Shown: positions 36,598 through 45,512, counted from the first letter of the stretch. The stretch is DNA of 64,000 bases from Novacetimonas pomaceti (GCF_003207955.1 NZ_NOXG01000002.1:366530-430529); one strand, 5' to 3'. Program-made: numbers and translations. The notes: generated by a model not told the origin, from the sequence alone.

Positions 36598-36654
36598 GAC
36601 GGAACGCGACCTTGTTGGGGCGGAAAAACCATTGCGACGGACAACAGGCGTGCC

Positions 36655-37686
36655 TTACGCGCCAGAGGTATGCATCCCCAGCCGCTGCAGCAGGCGCATG
36701 TCCCGGCTGGCGGCCGGATTGGGGGTCGTCAGCAGTTTTTCACCGTAAAAGATGGAATTCGCCCCGGCGAGGAAGCACAGCGTCTGGGCCTCGTCATTCA
36801 TGTCCTCCCGCCCGGCGGCAAGGCGCACGCGACTGGTGGGCATGGTGATGCGGGCGGCGGCGATGATGCGCACGAACTCGATGGGATCGACCACGGCCGC
36901 GTCCTTTTGGGCGTCCTTTTTCGCAAGGGGCGTGCCCTCCACCCGGACGAGCATGTTGATCGGCACGCTTTCGGGATGGCGCGGCATGCTGGCCAGCGCG
37001 GCGATCAGGCCAGCGCGGTCATTTTCATCCTCGCCCATGCCGACAATCCCGCCACAGCAGACATTGATGCCCGCGTCACGCACGTTCGCCAGCGTATCCA
37101 GACGGTCCTGATAGGTGCGGGTGCTGATGATCTCCCCATAATATTCGGGGGAGGTATCGATGTTGTGGTTGTAGTAATCCAGCCCGGCATCGCGCAGGCG
37201 GTGCGCCTGGCTGTTGTCGAGCATTCCCAGCGTGACGCAGGTTTCCATGCCAAGGCTCTTGACGCCCTCGACCATGGCGCACACCGTTTCCAGGTCATGT
37301 TCCTTGGGCGAACGCCATGCGGCCCCCATGCAGAACCGCGCGGCCCCTGCGTCGCGGGCGGCGCGGGCTTCCTTCATCACCGCCTCCACCGCCATCAGGC
37401 GGCTGGCCTTGACGCCGCCATCCTCGTGCATCGCGCTTTGCGGGCAGTAGGCGCAGTCCTCGGGACAGCCACCGGTCTTGATCGACAGCAGGGTGGAAAT
37501 CTGCATTTCCGACGGGTCGAAATGTTCGCGATGGACGCTTTGCGCACGGAACAGCAGTTCGGGGAACGGCAGCGCGATCAGCGCCGCGACCTCGTCACGG
37601 GTCCAGTCGGTCCGGATGGGCGACGGCGGCGGGGCCTGCGTTGGGGACACATACGGCAGGGAGGCCGCTGTAATGCCATCAGACAT
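36655..37686 (-). CDS. bioB: Biotin synthase
   Basis: BioB is a radical SAM enzyme that inserts sulfur into dethiobiotin. The 343-aa product shows LLSIKTGGCPEDCAYCPQS with the CxxxCxxC 4Fe-4S motif, ARFCMGAAWR, YYNHNIDTSPEYY, and the 2Fe-2S cluster region INVCCGGIVGMGE. AGANSIFYGEKLLTT lies near the C-terminus. I chose ATG 37686; the frame extends 18 codons upstream. No other bio genes are in the window, so it seems to stand alone here, between que and suc genes. Confidence 0.95.
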   Translation of the reverse strand: MSDGITAASLPYVSPTQAPPPSPIRTDWTRDEVAALIALPFPELLFRAQSVHREHFDPSEMQISTLLSIKTGGCPEDCAYCPQSAMHEDGGVKASRLMAVEAVMKEARAARDAGAARFCMGAAWRSPKEHDLETVCAMVEGVKSLGMETCVTLGMLDNSQAHRLRDAGLDYYNHNIDTSPEYYGEIISTRTYQDRLDTLANVRDAGINVCCGGIVGMGEDENDRAGLIAALASMPRHPESVPINMLVRVEGTPLAKKDAQKDAAVVDPIEFVRIIAAARITMPTSRVRLAAGREDMNDEAQTLCFLAGANSIFYGEKLLTTPNPAASRDMRLLQRLGMHTSGA

Positions 37687-37789
37687 ATGACGGGATCCTT
37701 GGACGGTTGTGGGATAGGGAAAGCAGCATCTGCCACACAATGCGGTCTTTTGTCACGGACGATGGCCCGTGGCGAACAATTTTTGGTGT

Positions 37790-37830
37790 CCGCCGTCACG
37801 GGGACGGATGGCCTGTCCCCGTGACGGCGG
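37790..37830 (-). terminator. 16-bp perfect inverted repeat after sucD
   Basis: CCGCCGTCACGGGGAC at 37790-37805 pairs perfectly with its complement at 37815-37830 around a 9-nt loop. It starts 13 bp past the sucD stop. On the minus strand it is followed by an A run rather than a T run, so it is not a standard intrinsic terminator. It may stop transcription with Rho or protect the sucCD mRNA 3' end. Confidence 0.6.
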
Positions 37831-37842
37831 TCGCCCGCGCGA

Positions 37843-38715
37843 TCAGCCCAGGATGCGCGCCAGCGTGGTGCCCAGTTCGGCGGGGCTGGCGCTGATGTGG
37901 ATGCCGGCCGCGCGCATGGCCTCGATCTTGGCGGCGGCGGTTTCATGGCCGCCGGTGATGACCGCGCCCGCATGGCCCATGCGACGGCCCGGCGGCGCCG
38001 TGGCCCCGGCGATGAAGCCCACGACCGGCTTTTTCGTGCCGCTGGCGCGGATCAGTTCCGCCCCGTCGATTTCGGACGTGCCGCCGATTTCGCCGATCAT
38101 GACGATCGAATGGGTGTCGGGATCGGCGATCAGGCGTTCGAGGACATCGGTGAAATCCATGCCCTTGACCGGGTCGCCGCCAATGCCGACGCAGGTGCTC
38201 TGCCCCTGTCCGATGGCGGTCGTCTGGGCCACGGCCTCGTAAGTCAGCGTGCCGGAGCGCGAGACGATGCCCACATGTCCCCGGCGGTGGATCGGGCCGG
38301 GCATGATGCCGATCTTGCATTCGCCCGGCGTGATGATGCCGGGACAGTTCGGGCCGATCAGCAGGCTTGACGAACGTTCCAGCGCCATGCGGACCCGTAC
38401 CATGTCAAGCACCGGGATCCCCTCCGTAATGCAGACGATCAGGGGGATTTCGGCGGCGATCGCCTCCAGTATCGCATCGGCGGCGCCGGCGGGCGGGACG
38501 TAGATGACGCTTGCATCGGCGTCCGTCGCCTCGCGCGCCTGCGCCACGGTGTCGAATACCGGCAGGCCAAGATGGACCTCGCCCCCCTTGCCCGGGGTGA
38601 CGCCGCCGACCATGCGGGTGCCATAGGCGATGGCCTGTTCCGTATGGAACGTGCCCTGCGCGCCGGTGAAACCCTGCGTAATGACCTTGGTGGAACTGTT
38701 GACGAGAATGGACAT
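37843..38715 (-). CDS. sucD: Succinate-CoA ligase alpha subunit
   Basis: SucD with SucC forms succinyl-CoA synthetase of the TCA cycle. The 290-aa product shows the CoA-binding Rossmann region (KVITQGFTGAQGTFH, YGTRMVGGVTPGKGG), IGPNCPGIITPGE, the GIVSRSGTLTYEA segment and the GHAGAVI phospho-His region. Its start overlaps the sucC stop by one base. The malate-CoA ligase (Mtk) pair is a related alternative, but no serine-cycle genes are near. A strong hairpin follows. Confidence 0.94.
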   Translation of the reverse strand: MSILVNSSTKVITQGFTGAQGTFHTEQAIAYGTRMVGGVTPGKGGEVHLGLPVFDTVAQAREATDADASVIYVPPAGAADAILEAIAAEIPLIVCITEGIPVLDMVRVRMALERSSSLLIGPNCPGIITPGECKIGIMPGPIHRRGHVGIVSRSGTLTYEAVAQTTAIGQGQSTCVGIGGDPVKGMDFTDVLERLIADPDTHSIVMIGEIGGTSEIDGAELIRASGTKKPVVGFIAGATAPPGRRMGHAGAVITGGHETAAAKIEAMRAAGIHISASPAELGTTLARILG

Positions 38716-39917
38716 CAGGCTGCTCCGGCATTGCGAACGGCGGCGACGATCTTGCGGGCGGCATCGCCCAGGTCGTCGGCGGGAATGATGGTCAGGCCGG
38801 ATTCGGCAAGGAGCGCCTTGCCACGTTCCACGTTGGTGCCGGCAAGACGCACCACCAGCGGCACGCGAAGCCCCGTGTCGCGCGATGCGGAGACGATTGC
38901 CTCGGCGATCACGTCGCAGCGCATGATCCCGCCAAAGATGTTGACAAGGATGCCGCGCACGTTGGGGTCCGACATCAGGATGCGGAAGGCCGCGGCCACG
39001 CGTTCCGTCGTGGCGCCGCCGCCGACGTCAAGGAAGTTGGCGGGCGATTCGCCCTCCATCTTGATAATGTCCATCGTGGCCATCGCAAGGCCCGCGCCAT
39101 TGACCATGCAGCCGATCGACCCGTCGAGCCCGACATAGGCGAGGCCATGGCGCGCGGCCTCGCGCTCACGCGGGTCTTCCTCGTCCTCGTCGCGCAGCTC
39201 GGCAAGGTGGGGATGGCGGAACAGGGCGCTGTCGTCGAACGACATCTTCGCATCCAGCGCCAGCAGGTCGCCCGATCCGGTGACGATCAGGGGATTGATT
39301 TCCACGATCGCGGCGTCAAGGCCGCAGAACGCATCATAGGCCGCGCGCACGACCTGCTGGAACGCGCGCACGGAACGCCCCTTCAGCCCGAGCTGCACCG
39401 CGAGGTCGCGTGACTGGTAATCGCAAAGGCCCAGCGCGGGATCGATCGTCGCCTTTAGGATGCGTTCGGGGTGGGCGGCGGCCACTTCCTCGATTTCCAT
39501 CCCCCCTTCGGAGGAGGCGATGACCGCGATGCGCCCGCAGCTGCGGTCCACCAGAAGGGACAGGTACAGCTCCCGCGCGATGTCGCAGCCCGATTCGACA
39601 TAGACCTTGCGCACAACCCTGCCATGCGGTCCTGTCTGTTTCGTAATCAGGGTACGCTCCAGCATCGCGTCGGCGGCGCTGGCGACTTCCTCCGCGTTGC
39701 GTGCAAGGCGCACGCCGCCCCTGTCGTCCGTCGCGCCCGCGAAACGACCCGCGCCGCGCCCGCCCGCGTGGATCTGGGCCTTGACCACCGTCAGGGGGGC
39801 GGCAAGCTCGCGCGCCGCGCTGACCGCGTCCTTGGCAGAGGTAGCGACACGACCGTCAGGCACGGGCATGCCGAACGAACGCAGCAGCGCCTTGGCCTGA
39901 TATTCGTGAATGTTCAT
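38715..39917 (-). CDS. sucC: ADP-forming succinate-CoA ligase beta subunit
   Basis: SucC is the ATP-grasp nucleotide-binding subunit of succinyl-CoA synthetase. The 400-aa product starts MNIHEYQAKALLRSFGMPVP, shows VVKAQIHAGGRGAGRF, VEINPLIVTGSGDLLALDAKM, GSIGCMVNGAGLAMATMD, GESPANFLDVGGGA and GILVNIFGGIMRCD. The length and motifs are standard. Some acetic acid bacteria lack sucCD and use an acetate-utilising CoA transferase instead, so its presence helps narrow the taxon. A 184-bp gap separates it from the divergent di-iron protein gene. Confidence 0.95.
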   Translation of the reverse strand: MNIHEYQAKALLRSFGMPVPDGRVATSAKDAVSAARELAAPLTVVKAQIHAGGRGAGRFAGATDDRGGVRLARNAEEVASAADAMLERTLITKQTGPHGRVVRKVYVESGCDIARELYLSLLVDRSCGRIAVIASSEGGMEIEEVAAAHPERILKATIDPALGLCDYQSRDLAVQLGLKGRSVRAFQQVVRAAYDAFCGLDAAIVEINPLIVTGSGDLLALDAKMSFDDSALFRHPHLAELRDEDEEDPREREAARHGLAYVGLDGSIGCMVNGAGLAMATMDIIKMEGESPANFLDVGGGATTERVAAAFRILMSDPNVRGILVNIFGGIMRCDVIAEAIVSASRDTGLRVPLVVRLAGTNVERGKALLAESGLTIIPADDLGDAARKIVAAVRNAGAA

Positions 39918-40101
39918 GTTGCGACCCAATCTGTCGTTTTTCTTGTTGTTGCGAAAAAATGGCGTACACGATCAGTACGTGGTTTTACAACGATCCATGA
40001 TACGCGGACTTGGCGTAAGGGCGAAACATGTGCCATGTCGGGCGGCGTAATGACATGTCCCGGTGGGACCGAACGGAGTTTATGCGAGAGTACGGGCGGC
40101 G

Positions 40102-40926
40102 ATGAAACACTGGCGCATTGAACAGATGGACTGGGACAGATTCGACCCGTCACGGGTAAATCCCGAGATCGTGCCCCTCGTCAAGGCCGCATCGGTGGTG
40201 GAACGTAATGGTGTCGATTACGCGGCCTATCTGAAGAACGTTTTCGCCGACGATCCGGATTTCAGGCAGGCCGCCGACAGGTGGGCGCATGAGGAGGTGC
40301 AGCACGGCGACGCGCTGGGACGCTGGGCGATGCTGGCGGATCCGTCGTGGGATTACGTGGATGCCTTTCACCGGTACCGGCGCTCCTACCAGCTGGATCT
40401 GGATGTCGACACCTCCATCCGCGGGTCGCGCACGGGCGAACTGATCGCGCGCTGCATGGTGGAAACCGGGACCTCATCCTTTTATACCGCGCTGGCCGAC
40501 GCGACGGACGAGCCGGTGCTCAAGGCCGTGTGCAAGCAGATCGCCGCCGACGAATACCGTCATTTCAAGCTGTTTTACGACCACATGCACCGCTATCTCG
40601 GGCGCGAGAAACTGGGCGTGTGGCAGCGGACGCGCATCGCGCTGGGTCGCGTGGGCGAAAGCGAGGACGATGAACTCGCCTCCGCCTTTCACGTGACCAA
40701 TGACGCGCCGGGACAGCCCTATGACCATCGGCGCTGTATCGCGGCGTATATGTCGCGGGCGCTCAAGGTCTATCAGCCGCGCCATACCAATCGCGTGACG
40801 GGCATGATCCTCAAGACGATCGGCTGGACGCCGCATGGGCGCCTGCATGCCCTGATCGCGCGCGTGTTTTATTATCTTCTGAAATTGCAGCAGAAAAAAT
40901 TTGCCCGCATTACCGCGTCGGCCTGA
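40102..40926 (+). CDS. Ferritin-like di-iron protein, acyl-ACP-desaturase-like
   Basis: The 274-aa protein carries two di-iron motifs on long helices: WAHEEVQHGDALGRW (about residues 59-73) and IAADEYRHFKLFYDHMH (about 149-165). The EExxHGD and DExRH pattern recalls the soluble acyl-ACP desaturase/ferritin-like superfamily. The C-terminal tail is hydrophobic and then Lys-rich (FYYLLKLQQKKF), which might touch the membrane. No confirmed substrate; it could be a desaturase, an oxidase or a rubrerythrin-like protein. I chose ATG 40102; an in-frame GTG at 40063 is possible. Confidence 0.68.
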   Translation: MKHWRIEQMDWDRFDPSRVNPEIVPLVKAASVVERNGVDYAAYLKNVFADDPDFRQAADRWAHEEVQHGDALGRWAMLADPSWDYVDAFHRYRRSYQLDLDVDTSIRGSRTGELIARCMVETGTSSFYTALADATDEPVLKAVCKQIAADEYRHFKLFYDHMHRYLGREKLGVWQRTRIALGRVGESEDDELASAFHVTNDAPGQPYDHRRCIAAYMSRALKVYQPRHTNRVTGMILKTIGWTPHGRLHALIARVFYYLLKLQQKKFARITASA

Positions 40927-40955
40927 GGCACGCGGAAAAGGGGCACGGAGAAGGC

Positions 40956-41780
40956 ATGATACCAGGTTACAGGCGGCGTGGTCCGTCGCGGGGCATTATC
41001 CATGGGATGATCCTGTCCGGCTTCCTCATGGGGGTGGCAGGTGGGACGGAGGCCCGCGCCGACCCGCCAGCGCCTTCCGCCGTCCCGGCCCAGCCGTCCC
41101 CGTCCGCGCCCGTTCCCGCGCCGGATCAGTCGGCACCAGCCCAGGCAGCACCGGCACCGGCACAGTCAACGTCGGCACAGTCGGCGCCAGTTCAGGCCGC
41201 GCCCACCCAGCCTGCCCCTGTCCAGCCTGCCCCGGCCGTCGCCACCGGCACCCTGCCGGCGGGCAGCGCGCAGGAGGCCGAACTGGGGGAAGAGGCGCGC
41301 GCGGTCCGGCTGCTTGCGGCGCAGATAGGGCTGCGTGCCTTCACCGCCCCGGATTTCCGTCCGGGCAAGGTCCGTCATATCGTCCTGATGCGTTTCCTGC
41401 CGACCATCACCGACGCCCAGCGCGCGGAGGTGGTGCGCCGTTTCAGGGCGCTGGCGCAGGTGTCGCGACGCGATAACGGACAGCAGGTGGTGGCAGGCAT
41501 CGAAACCGGCGTGCAGATGAGCGGGGAGGGCGCGGACCAGGGGTTTGACCAGGCCTTCGTCATGACCTTCAATTCGGAAGGGGACCGCAACTATTATGTC
41601 GGCCGGCCGGTTGTCACGGATCCCGCCTATTTCGATCCGGCGCATGAGGCGTTCAAGAAATTCGCGGCCCCCTATATCATCGGCGTCCTGGTGTTCGATT
41701 ATGAACTGCCCGCGGCCCAGCCACAGCATGCCCGCCACGCGTCGGCCCCACGGCCCGGCCTGACGCAGCAGCAGGGATAG
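40956..41780 (+). CDS. Exported Dabb-domain protein with Pro/Ala-rich linker
   Basis: The 274-aa product has a signal-like N-terminus with a hydrophobic stretch ending near ARA (about residue 35). About 60 residues of Pro/Ala/Gln/Ser repeats (APAQ, APVQ, APTQP) follow. The C-terminal half is a Dabb (stress-responsive A/B barrel) ferredoxin-like domain: GKVRHIVLMRFLPTITDAQRAEVV, MTFNSEGDRNYYV, DPAHEAFKKFAAPYI. Dabb domains in other proteins act in stress response or as small enzymes; export is unusual for the family. The function here is unknown. Confidence 0.72.
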   Translation: MIPGYRRRGPSRGIIHGMILSGFLMGVAGGTEARADPPAPSAVPAQPSPSAPVPAPDQSAPAQAAPAPAQSTSAQSAPVQAAPTQPAPVQPAPAVATGTLPAGSAQEAELGEEARAVRLLAAQIGLRAFTAPDFRPGKVRHIVLMRFLPTITDAQRAEVVRRFRALAQVSRRDNGQQVVAGIETGVQMSGEGADQGFDQAFVMTFNSEGDRNYYVGRPVVTDPAYFDPAHEAFKKFAAPYIIGVLVFDYELPAAQPQHARHASAPRPGLTQQQG

Positions 41781-41788
41781 ATAACGTT

Positions 41789-41816
41789 CCCGCTGCCACC
41801 ATCGGGTGGCAACGGG
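41789..41816 (+). terminator. Hairpin after the Dabb gene
   Basis: GCCACC at 41795-41800 pairs with GGTGGC at 41805-41810, with an outer CCCG/CGGG pair. It starts 9 bp past the stop; no T tract follows, so termination is uncertain. The rest of the 127-bp gap shows only the ribosome site of the next gene. Confidence 0.4.
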
Positions 41817-41907
41817 AGGAATAGGACATATCGGGTTTCGGGAGTGTCGCGCTTGTGTCGATCATGTGCGCCTGTCAGGAACGCACCCGTCAGAATGGAG
41901 AATTCTC

Positions 41908-42669
41908 ATGACATCGGTCACGCTTGGACACCTGGACGAAACACTGCATGAGGCGACGGCCGCCGCGGTCGCGCGCGTGCTGGAGGCCTATGAGCTGGAA
42001 ATCGAATACGTGCCGGGCAATCGCGAGGCACTGATGGGGCACATGCGCAATGGCGACATCGACCTGTTCGTGTCGGCGTGGCTGCCGGACGTGGATGGCG
42101 CCTATCTCGATTCCTCGCTGGGGATGGAGCCGCTGGGCGATCTGTATCGCCCGGAATTCGGCTGGTACCTGCCCACCAGCGCCGCCACGGGCCTGACCTC
42201 CATCGCGGAGCTGGCGTCCGAAGGGCATGACGTCAACCGCGAGATCGTGGCCGCGCAGTCCACGCTGGACCGCGTGCGTCAGGGGGTCGTGGCCTATAAC
42301 CTGACCGAGCATGGCTTCACCATCGCCGCGCGGCCGGATGAGGAGGCGATGGAATACGCGATCCAGGCCGTGGGAACGGGCGATCCCGCGATCCTGGCGC
42401 TGTGGCAGCCGAACTTCCTGCATTATGGCAGCACGAACCTGACGTCGCTGGCAGATCCCAAGGGGGCGCTGGGCCCGGCGCAGACGGCGCGGATGCTGGT
42501 GCGCAGCGCCGTGCGACCGGACCTTGATTCCGACATGCTGGATGAACTCGACGAACTGACGCTGGGCAACAAGGTGGTCAGCGCGCTGGACCATGCCATG
42601 CGCGTGGACGGCATGAGCGCCGATGCCGCCGCCGAGGCATGGCAGCGTGGCAAGCTCCTGCCGCGCTGA
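41908..42669 (+). CDS. OpuAC-type glycine-betaine/quaternary-amine binding domain protein without signal peptide
   Basis: The 253-aa product matches the substrate-binding (OpuAC, PF04069) fold of betaine/proline ABC transporters: VTLGHLDETLHEATAAAVARVLE, the MRNGDIDLFVSAWLPD stretch, and ALWQPNFLHYG, which includes an aromatic ligand-box Trp. From ATG 41908, with GGAG upstream, there is no signal peptide or lipobox, and no permease or ATPase gene is next to it. A longer frame upstream does not supply a signal. It may be a cytoplasmic ligand-binding protein or a relic. The next gene, a methyltransferase, is 7 bp downstream. Confidence 0.75.
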   Translation: MTSVTLGHLDETLHEATAAAVARVLEAYELEIEYVPGNREALMGHMRNGDIDLFVSAWLPDVDGAYLDSSLGMEPLGDLYRPEFGWYLPTSAATGLTSIAELASEGHDVNREIVAAQSTLDRVRQGVVAYNLTEHGFTIAARPDEEAMEYAIQAVGTGDPAILALWQPNFLHYGSTNLTSLADPKGALGPAQTARMLVRSAVRPDLDSDMLDELDELTLGNKVVSALDHAMRVDGMSADAAAEAWQRGKLLPR

Positions 42670-42676
42670 GGGACCG

Positions 42677-43945
42677 ATGGAAACGACAGGCAGCGGCGTG
42701 GGCGGCGATGCGCGTGACGGGGGGCTTGCCGCCCAGTACGAGGCCTACCCCTATCCGGAACGCGACCCGCGCGAGGAGAAAAAGCGGCTGCTGATCGGCA
42801 GTCCCAGCCACCTGCGCGAAATCGATTACTGGGTATTCGGTGCGACGCGTCCGCGTTCCCGCCCGCTGCGTGCGCTGGTGGCGGGCTGCGGCACGGGCGA
42901 CGGGGCCATCATGCTGGCGACCCACATGTCGCGCGAGGGACGGCCGGGCGAGGTCGTGTGCGTCGATCGTTCGGAACACGCCCTGCGCATCGCGCGCGAA
43001 CGTGCCCAGATGCGCGGGCTGGAAAATATCCGCTTCATCACCGGGGACCTGACGCGGCTGGATACGCTGGATCTGGGTGTATTCGATTACATCGACTGCT
43101 GCGGGGTGCTGCATCACCTGCCCGACCCGGATGCCGCCCTGTCCGGCCTGACGGCGATGCTTGCGCCCGATGGCGGCATGGGCCTGATGGTCTATGCCCC
43201 CTATGGCCGCACGGGCGTCTACATGCTGCAGGATGCGCTGGCCCGCCTGGCCCCGCTGGATGATCCCCCGGCGCGTCGGCTGGACGTGGCGCGTCGCGTC
43301 ATGCGGCACCTGCCCGCGACGGCGTGGCTGCGGCAGAACGCGAATTTCGGCGATCATCTGACGGGCGGGGATGCGGGGCTGTATGACCTGCTGCTGAACC
43401 CGCGCGATCGCGCCTATGACGTGACCGCGCTGTTTGGCCTGCTGGACCGTGCCGGCCTGTCGGTGGCGTGCCTGATGGAACCGCTGCGTTACGATCCGGC
43501 GCTGCTGCTGGCCGATCCACGCCTGCGCGCGCGGATCAGGGACCTGCCCGAACGCCAGCGCGCCGCCGTGGCGGAGGATGTGGCAGGCAACATGGCGACG
43601 CACGTGGTCTATGTCACGCGGGCCGGGGCGGCAGTGCGTCGCGCGGATCCGATGGCGCCTGATTCGGTGCCGGTCATGCGTGAAATCCCCGGCGCCGAAC
43701 TGGCGAAACAGATCACGCCGGACGACCGTCTGCCCTTTGCCTTCGGCACGCTGGTCGTGCCCGTCGCGGTTCCGCCGCAGACGCGCGGCTTCCTGCCCCT
43801 GATCGATGGGGAACGCACGGTGGCCGATCTTGCGGCCATCATGGAACCGCGCGGGATCTCCGCCGCGCGTTTCGCCACCATCTGGCGCACGATGTTCACG
43901 ACCCTGTCGGGGCTGAACCGGGTGCTGCTGCGCGCCCCGCGCTGA
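42677..43945 (+). CDS. Class I SAM-dependent methyltransferase with C-terminal extension
   Basis: The 422-aa protein has a class I methyltransferase core: LVAGCGTGDGAIMLATHM (motif I), VVCVDRSEHALRIARERA, FDYIDCCGVLHHLPDPDAALSG. After about residue 230 it continues with a long region of the sort found in Methyltransf_12-type proteins with a regulatory tail (GFLPLIDGERTVADLAAIM near the end resembles a PqqD/JmjC-linked winged-helix domain). The substrate is unknown; amine or peptide methylation is possible but unproven. It is packed between the OpuAC-type gene and the YdcF-like gene, with a one-base overlap to the latter. Confidence 0.75.
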   Translation: METTGSGVGGDARDGGLAAQYEAYPYPERDPREEKKRLLIGSPSHLREIDYWVFGATRPRSRPLRALVAGCGTGDGAIMLATHMSREGRPGEVVCVDRSEHALRIARERAQMRGLENIRFITGDLTRLDTLDLGVFDYIDCCGVLHHLPDPDAALSGLTAMLAPDGGMGLMVYAPYGRTGVYMLQDALARLAPLDDPPARRLDVARRVMRHLPATAWLRQNANFGDHLTGGDAGLYDLLLNPRDRAYDVTALFGLLDRAGLSVACLMEPLRYDPALLLADPRLRARIRDLPERQRAAVAEDVAGNMATHVVYVTRAGAAVRRADPMAPDSVPVMREIPGAELAKQITPDDRLPFAFGTLVVPVAVPPQTRGFLPLIDGERTVADLAAIMEPRGISAARFATIWRTMFTTLSGLNRVLLRAPR

Positions 43946-44472
43946 TGCCGCGATCCCCGCGCCTGCCGATTGTCATTTTCGGGGCGCGGGTCCGTCCGGA
44001 CGCAACCCCGTCACGGACGCTGCGCCACAGGGTTGAGGCGGCGGCGGTTTTTGCGCGGGAATGTAAAAACCCGTTCCTGATCCCGACCGGGTGCGCGCGG
44101 GACGGCCTGCCGTCGGAGGCACGGGTCATGGCCGATCTGCTGGTTGCCGGGGGCGTCGCGCCCGATGACATCGTGATGGAGGAAACGGCCCGCGACACAC
44201 TGGATTCGGTCCGGGCCTGTTCGCAGATATTGCATGACAGGGGGCATGCGGGGCCGGTTGCCATCGCCACCAGTGCCTATCACCTGCCGCGCTGCATGAT
44301 GCTCATGTCCCTTGCGGGGTGGAAGGTCATCCCCGTTCCGCCACCGCCCCATCCCGCGGCCCGGTCCCTGCCGCGTCGCTGGTTCTGGCGCCTGCGTGAG
44401 GTGGCGGCCCTGCCGTGGGATGCGCTGCTGATGGTGGCGCGGCGCGGACACCGCCCGGCATCGCGTGATTGA
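43945..44472 (+). CDS. YdcF-like (DUF218) protein
   Basis: The 175-aa product fits the YdcF/SanA DUF218 family: VIFGARVRPDATPS near the N-terminus, EARVMADLLVAGGV, the MEETARDTLDSV stretch (ENxARxTxxN-like) and ATSAYHLPRCMMLMSLAGW. Family members are envelope-linked with poorly known roles, some binding SAM. This copy lacks an obvious transmembrane start. It overlaps the methyltransferase stop by one base and is followed by a terminator. Confidence 0.78.
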   Translation: MPRSPRLPIVIFGARVRPDATPSRTLRHRVEAAAVFARECKNPFLIPTGCARDGLPSEARVMADLLVAGGVAPDDIVMEETARDTLDSVRACSQILHDRGHAGPVAIATSAYHLPRCMMLMSLAGWKVIPVPPPPHPAARSLPRRWFWRLREVAALPWDALLMVARRGHRPASRD

Positions 44473-44481
44473 CAGGTGGGG

Positions 44482-44513
44482 CCTCGTGCCGTCATCACCA
44501 CGGGGATTTTTTT
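44482..44513 (+). terminator. Intrinsic terminator before fabD
   Basis: CCTCGTG at 44482-44488 pairs with CACGGGG at 44499-44505 (7 bp, one G-T wobble) and is followed by ATTTTTTT. It ends the run OpuAC - methyltransferase - YdcF-like; fabD starts 28 bp later. Confidence 0.65.
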
Positions 44514-44540
44514 GAACATGTGGATCCGGACGAGATAACC

Positions 44541-45512
44541 ATGCCTGTGCAAGCCTTTATTTTCCCCGGTCAGGGAAGCCAGTCCGTCGGAATGGGACGC
44601 GACCTGGCCGAAGCCTTCGCCCCCGCGCGCGAAGTTTTCCAGGAAGTTGACGATGCGCTGGGCCAGCACCTGTCGAAGGTGATGTTCGAAGGCCCGGCCG
44701 AGGACCTGACCCGCACGGAAAACACCCAGCCCGCGCTGATGGCCGTCTCTCTCGCGGTACTGCGCGTGCTGGAGCGCGAGGGCGGGGTGGACCTGCGTTC
44801 GGAGGTCGCGCTGGTGGCGGGGCATTCCCTGGGGGAATATTCCGCGCTGGCGGCGGTGGGTTCGTTTGGCCTGACGCAGACGGCGCGCCTGCTGCGCCTG
44901 CGTGGCCAGGCCATGCAGAAGGCGGTTCCGGTGGGAAAGGGCGGCATGGCGGCCCTGATCGGCGTGGACCTGGAGCAGGCGCGCGCCATCTGCGAGGAAG
45001 CGGCCATCGTGCGGGAGGAAGGCCGGCCCGACCGGCGCGAGATCATCGAGATCGCCAATGACAATGGCGGCGGGCAGGTGGTGGTGGCGGGCGAACTGCC
45101 CGCGATCGAACGTGCGATCGCGATCGCCAAGGCGCGCAAGGTCAAGCGGGCGCTGGCATTGCCCGTTTCCGCGCCGTTTCACTGTTCCATGATGGAACCC
45201 GCGGCCGAGGCGATGCGTGAAGCGCTGGCGCGCGAGGACATCCGTCCGCCGGTGATCCCCGTTGTCGCCAACGTGACGGCGGCGAAGGTCACGGACCCCG
45301 CGACCATCCGCGACCTGCTGGTGCGGCAGGTGACGGGCACCGTGCGCTGGCGCGAAAGCGTGGAGGCGATGGTCGGCATGGGCGTGGACAGTTTTGTGGA
45401 GATCGGGGCGGGGAAGGTCCTGTCGGGTCTCGTGCGCCGCATCAACGGCGACGTGGCCACGCGTTCGGTGGGGACCCCGGCCGATATCGAGGCTTTTCTG
45501 GCCGCGCGCTGA
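44541..45512 (+). CDS. fabD: Malonyl-CoA:ACP transacylase
   Basis: FabD moves malonyl from CoA to ACP for fatty-acid synthesis. The 323-aa product opens AFIFPGQGSQSVGMG, has the nucleophile motif GHSLGEYSALAA, then GGMAALIG and PVSAPFHCSMM with the catalytic His. ATG 44541 is supported by conservation; a longer frame upstream would cross the terminator. It is followed by fabG, acpP and fabF, a normal fab cluster, though fabH and plsX are not here. Confidence 0.96.
   Translation: MPVQAFIFPGQGSQSVGMGRDLAEAFAPAREVFQEVDDALGQHLSKVMFEGPAEDLTRTENTQPALMAVSLAVLRVLEREGGVDLRSEVALVAGHSLGEYSALAAVGSFGLTQTARLLRLRGQAMQKAVPVGKGGMAALIGVDLEQARAICEEAAIVREEGRPDRREIIEIANDNGGGQVVVAGELPAIERAIAIAKARKVKRALALPVSAPFHCSMMEPAAEAMREALAREDIRPPVIPVVANVTAAKVTDPATIRDLLVRQVTGTVRWRESVEAMVGMGVDSFVEIGAGKVLSGLVRRINGDVATRSVGTPADIEAFLAAR

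Noticed and set aside
36598..36654. preQ1 riboswitch before queE
   Set aside because: No preQ1-I type stem with an A-rich tail could be seen in the 57-bp gap.
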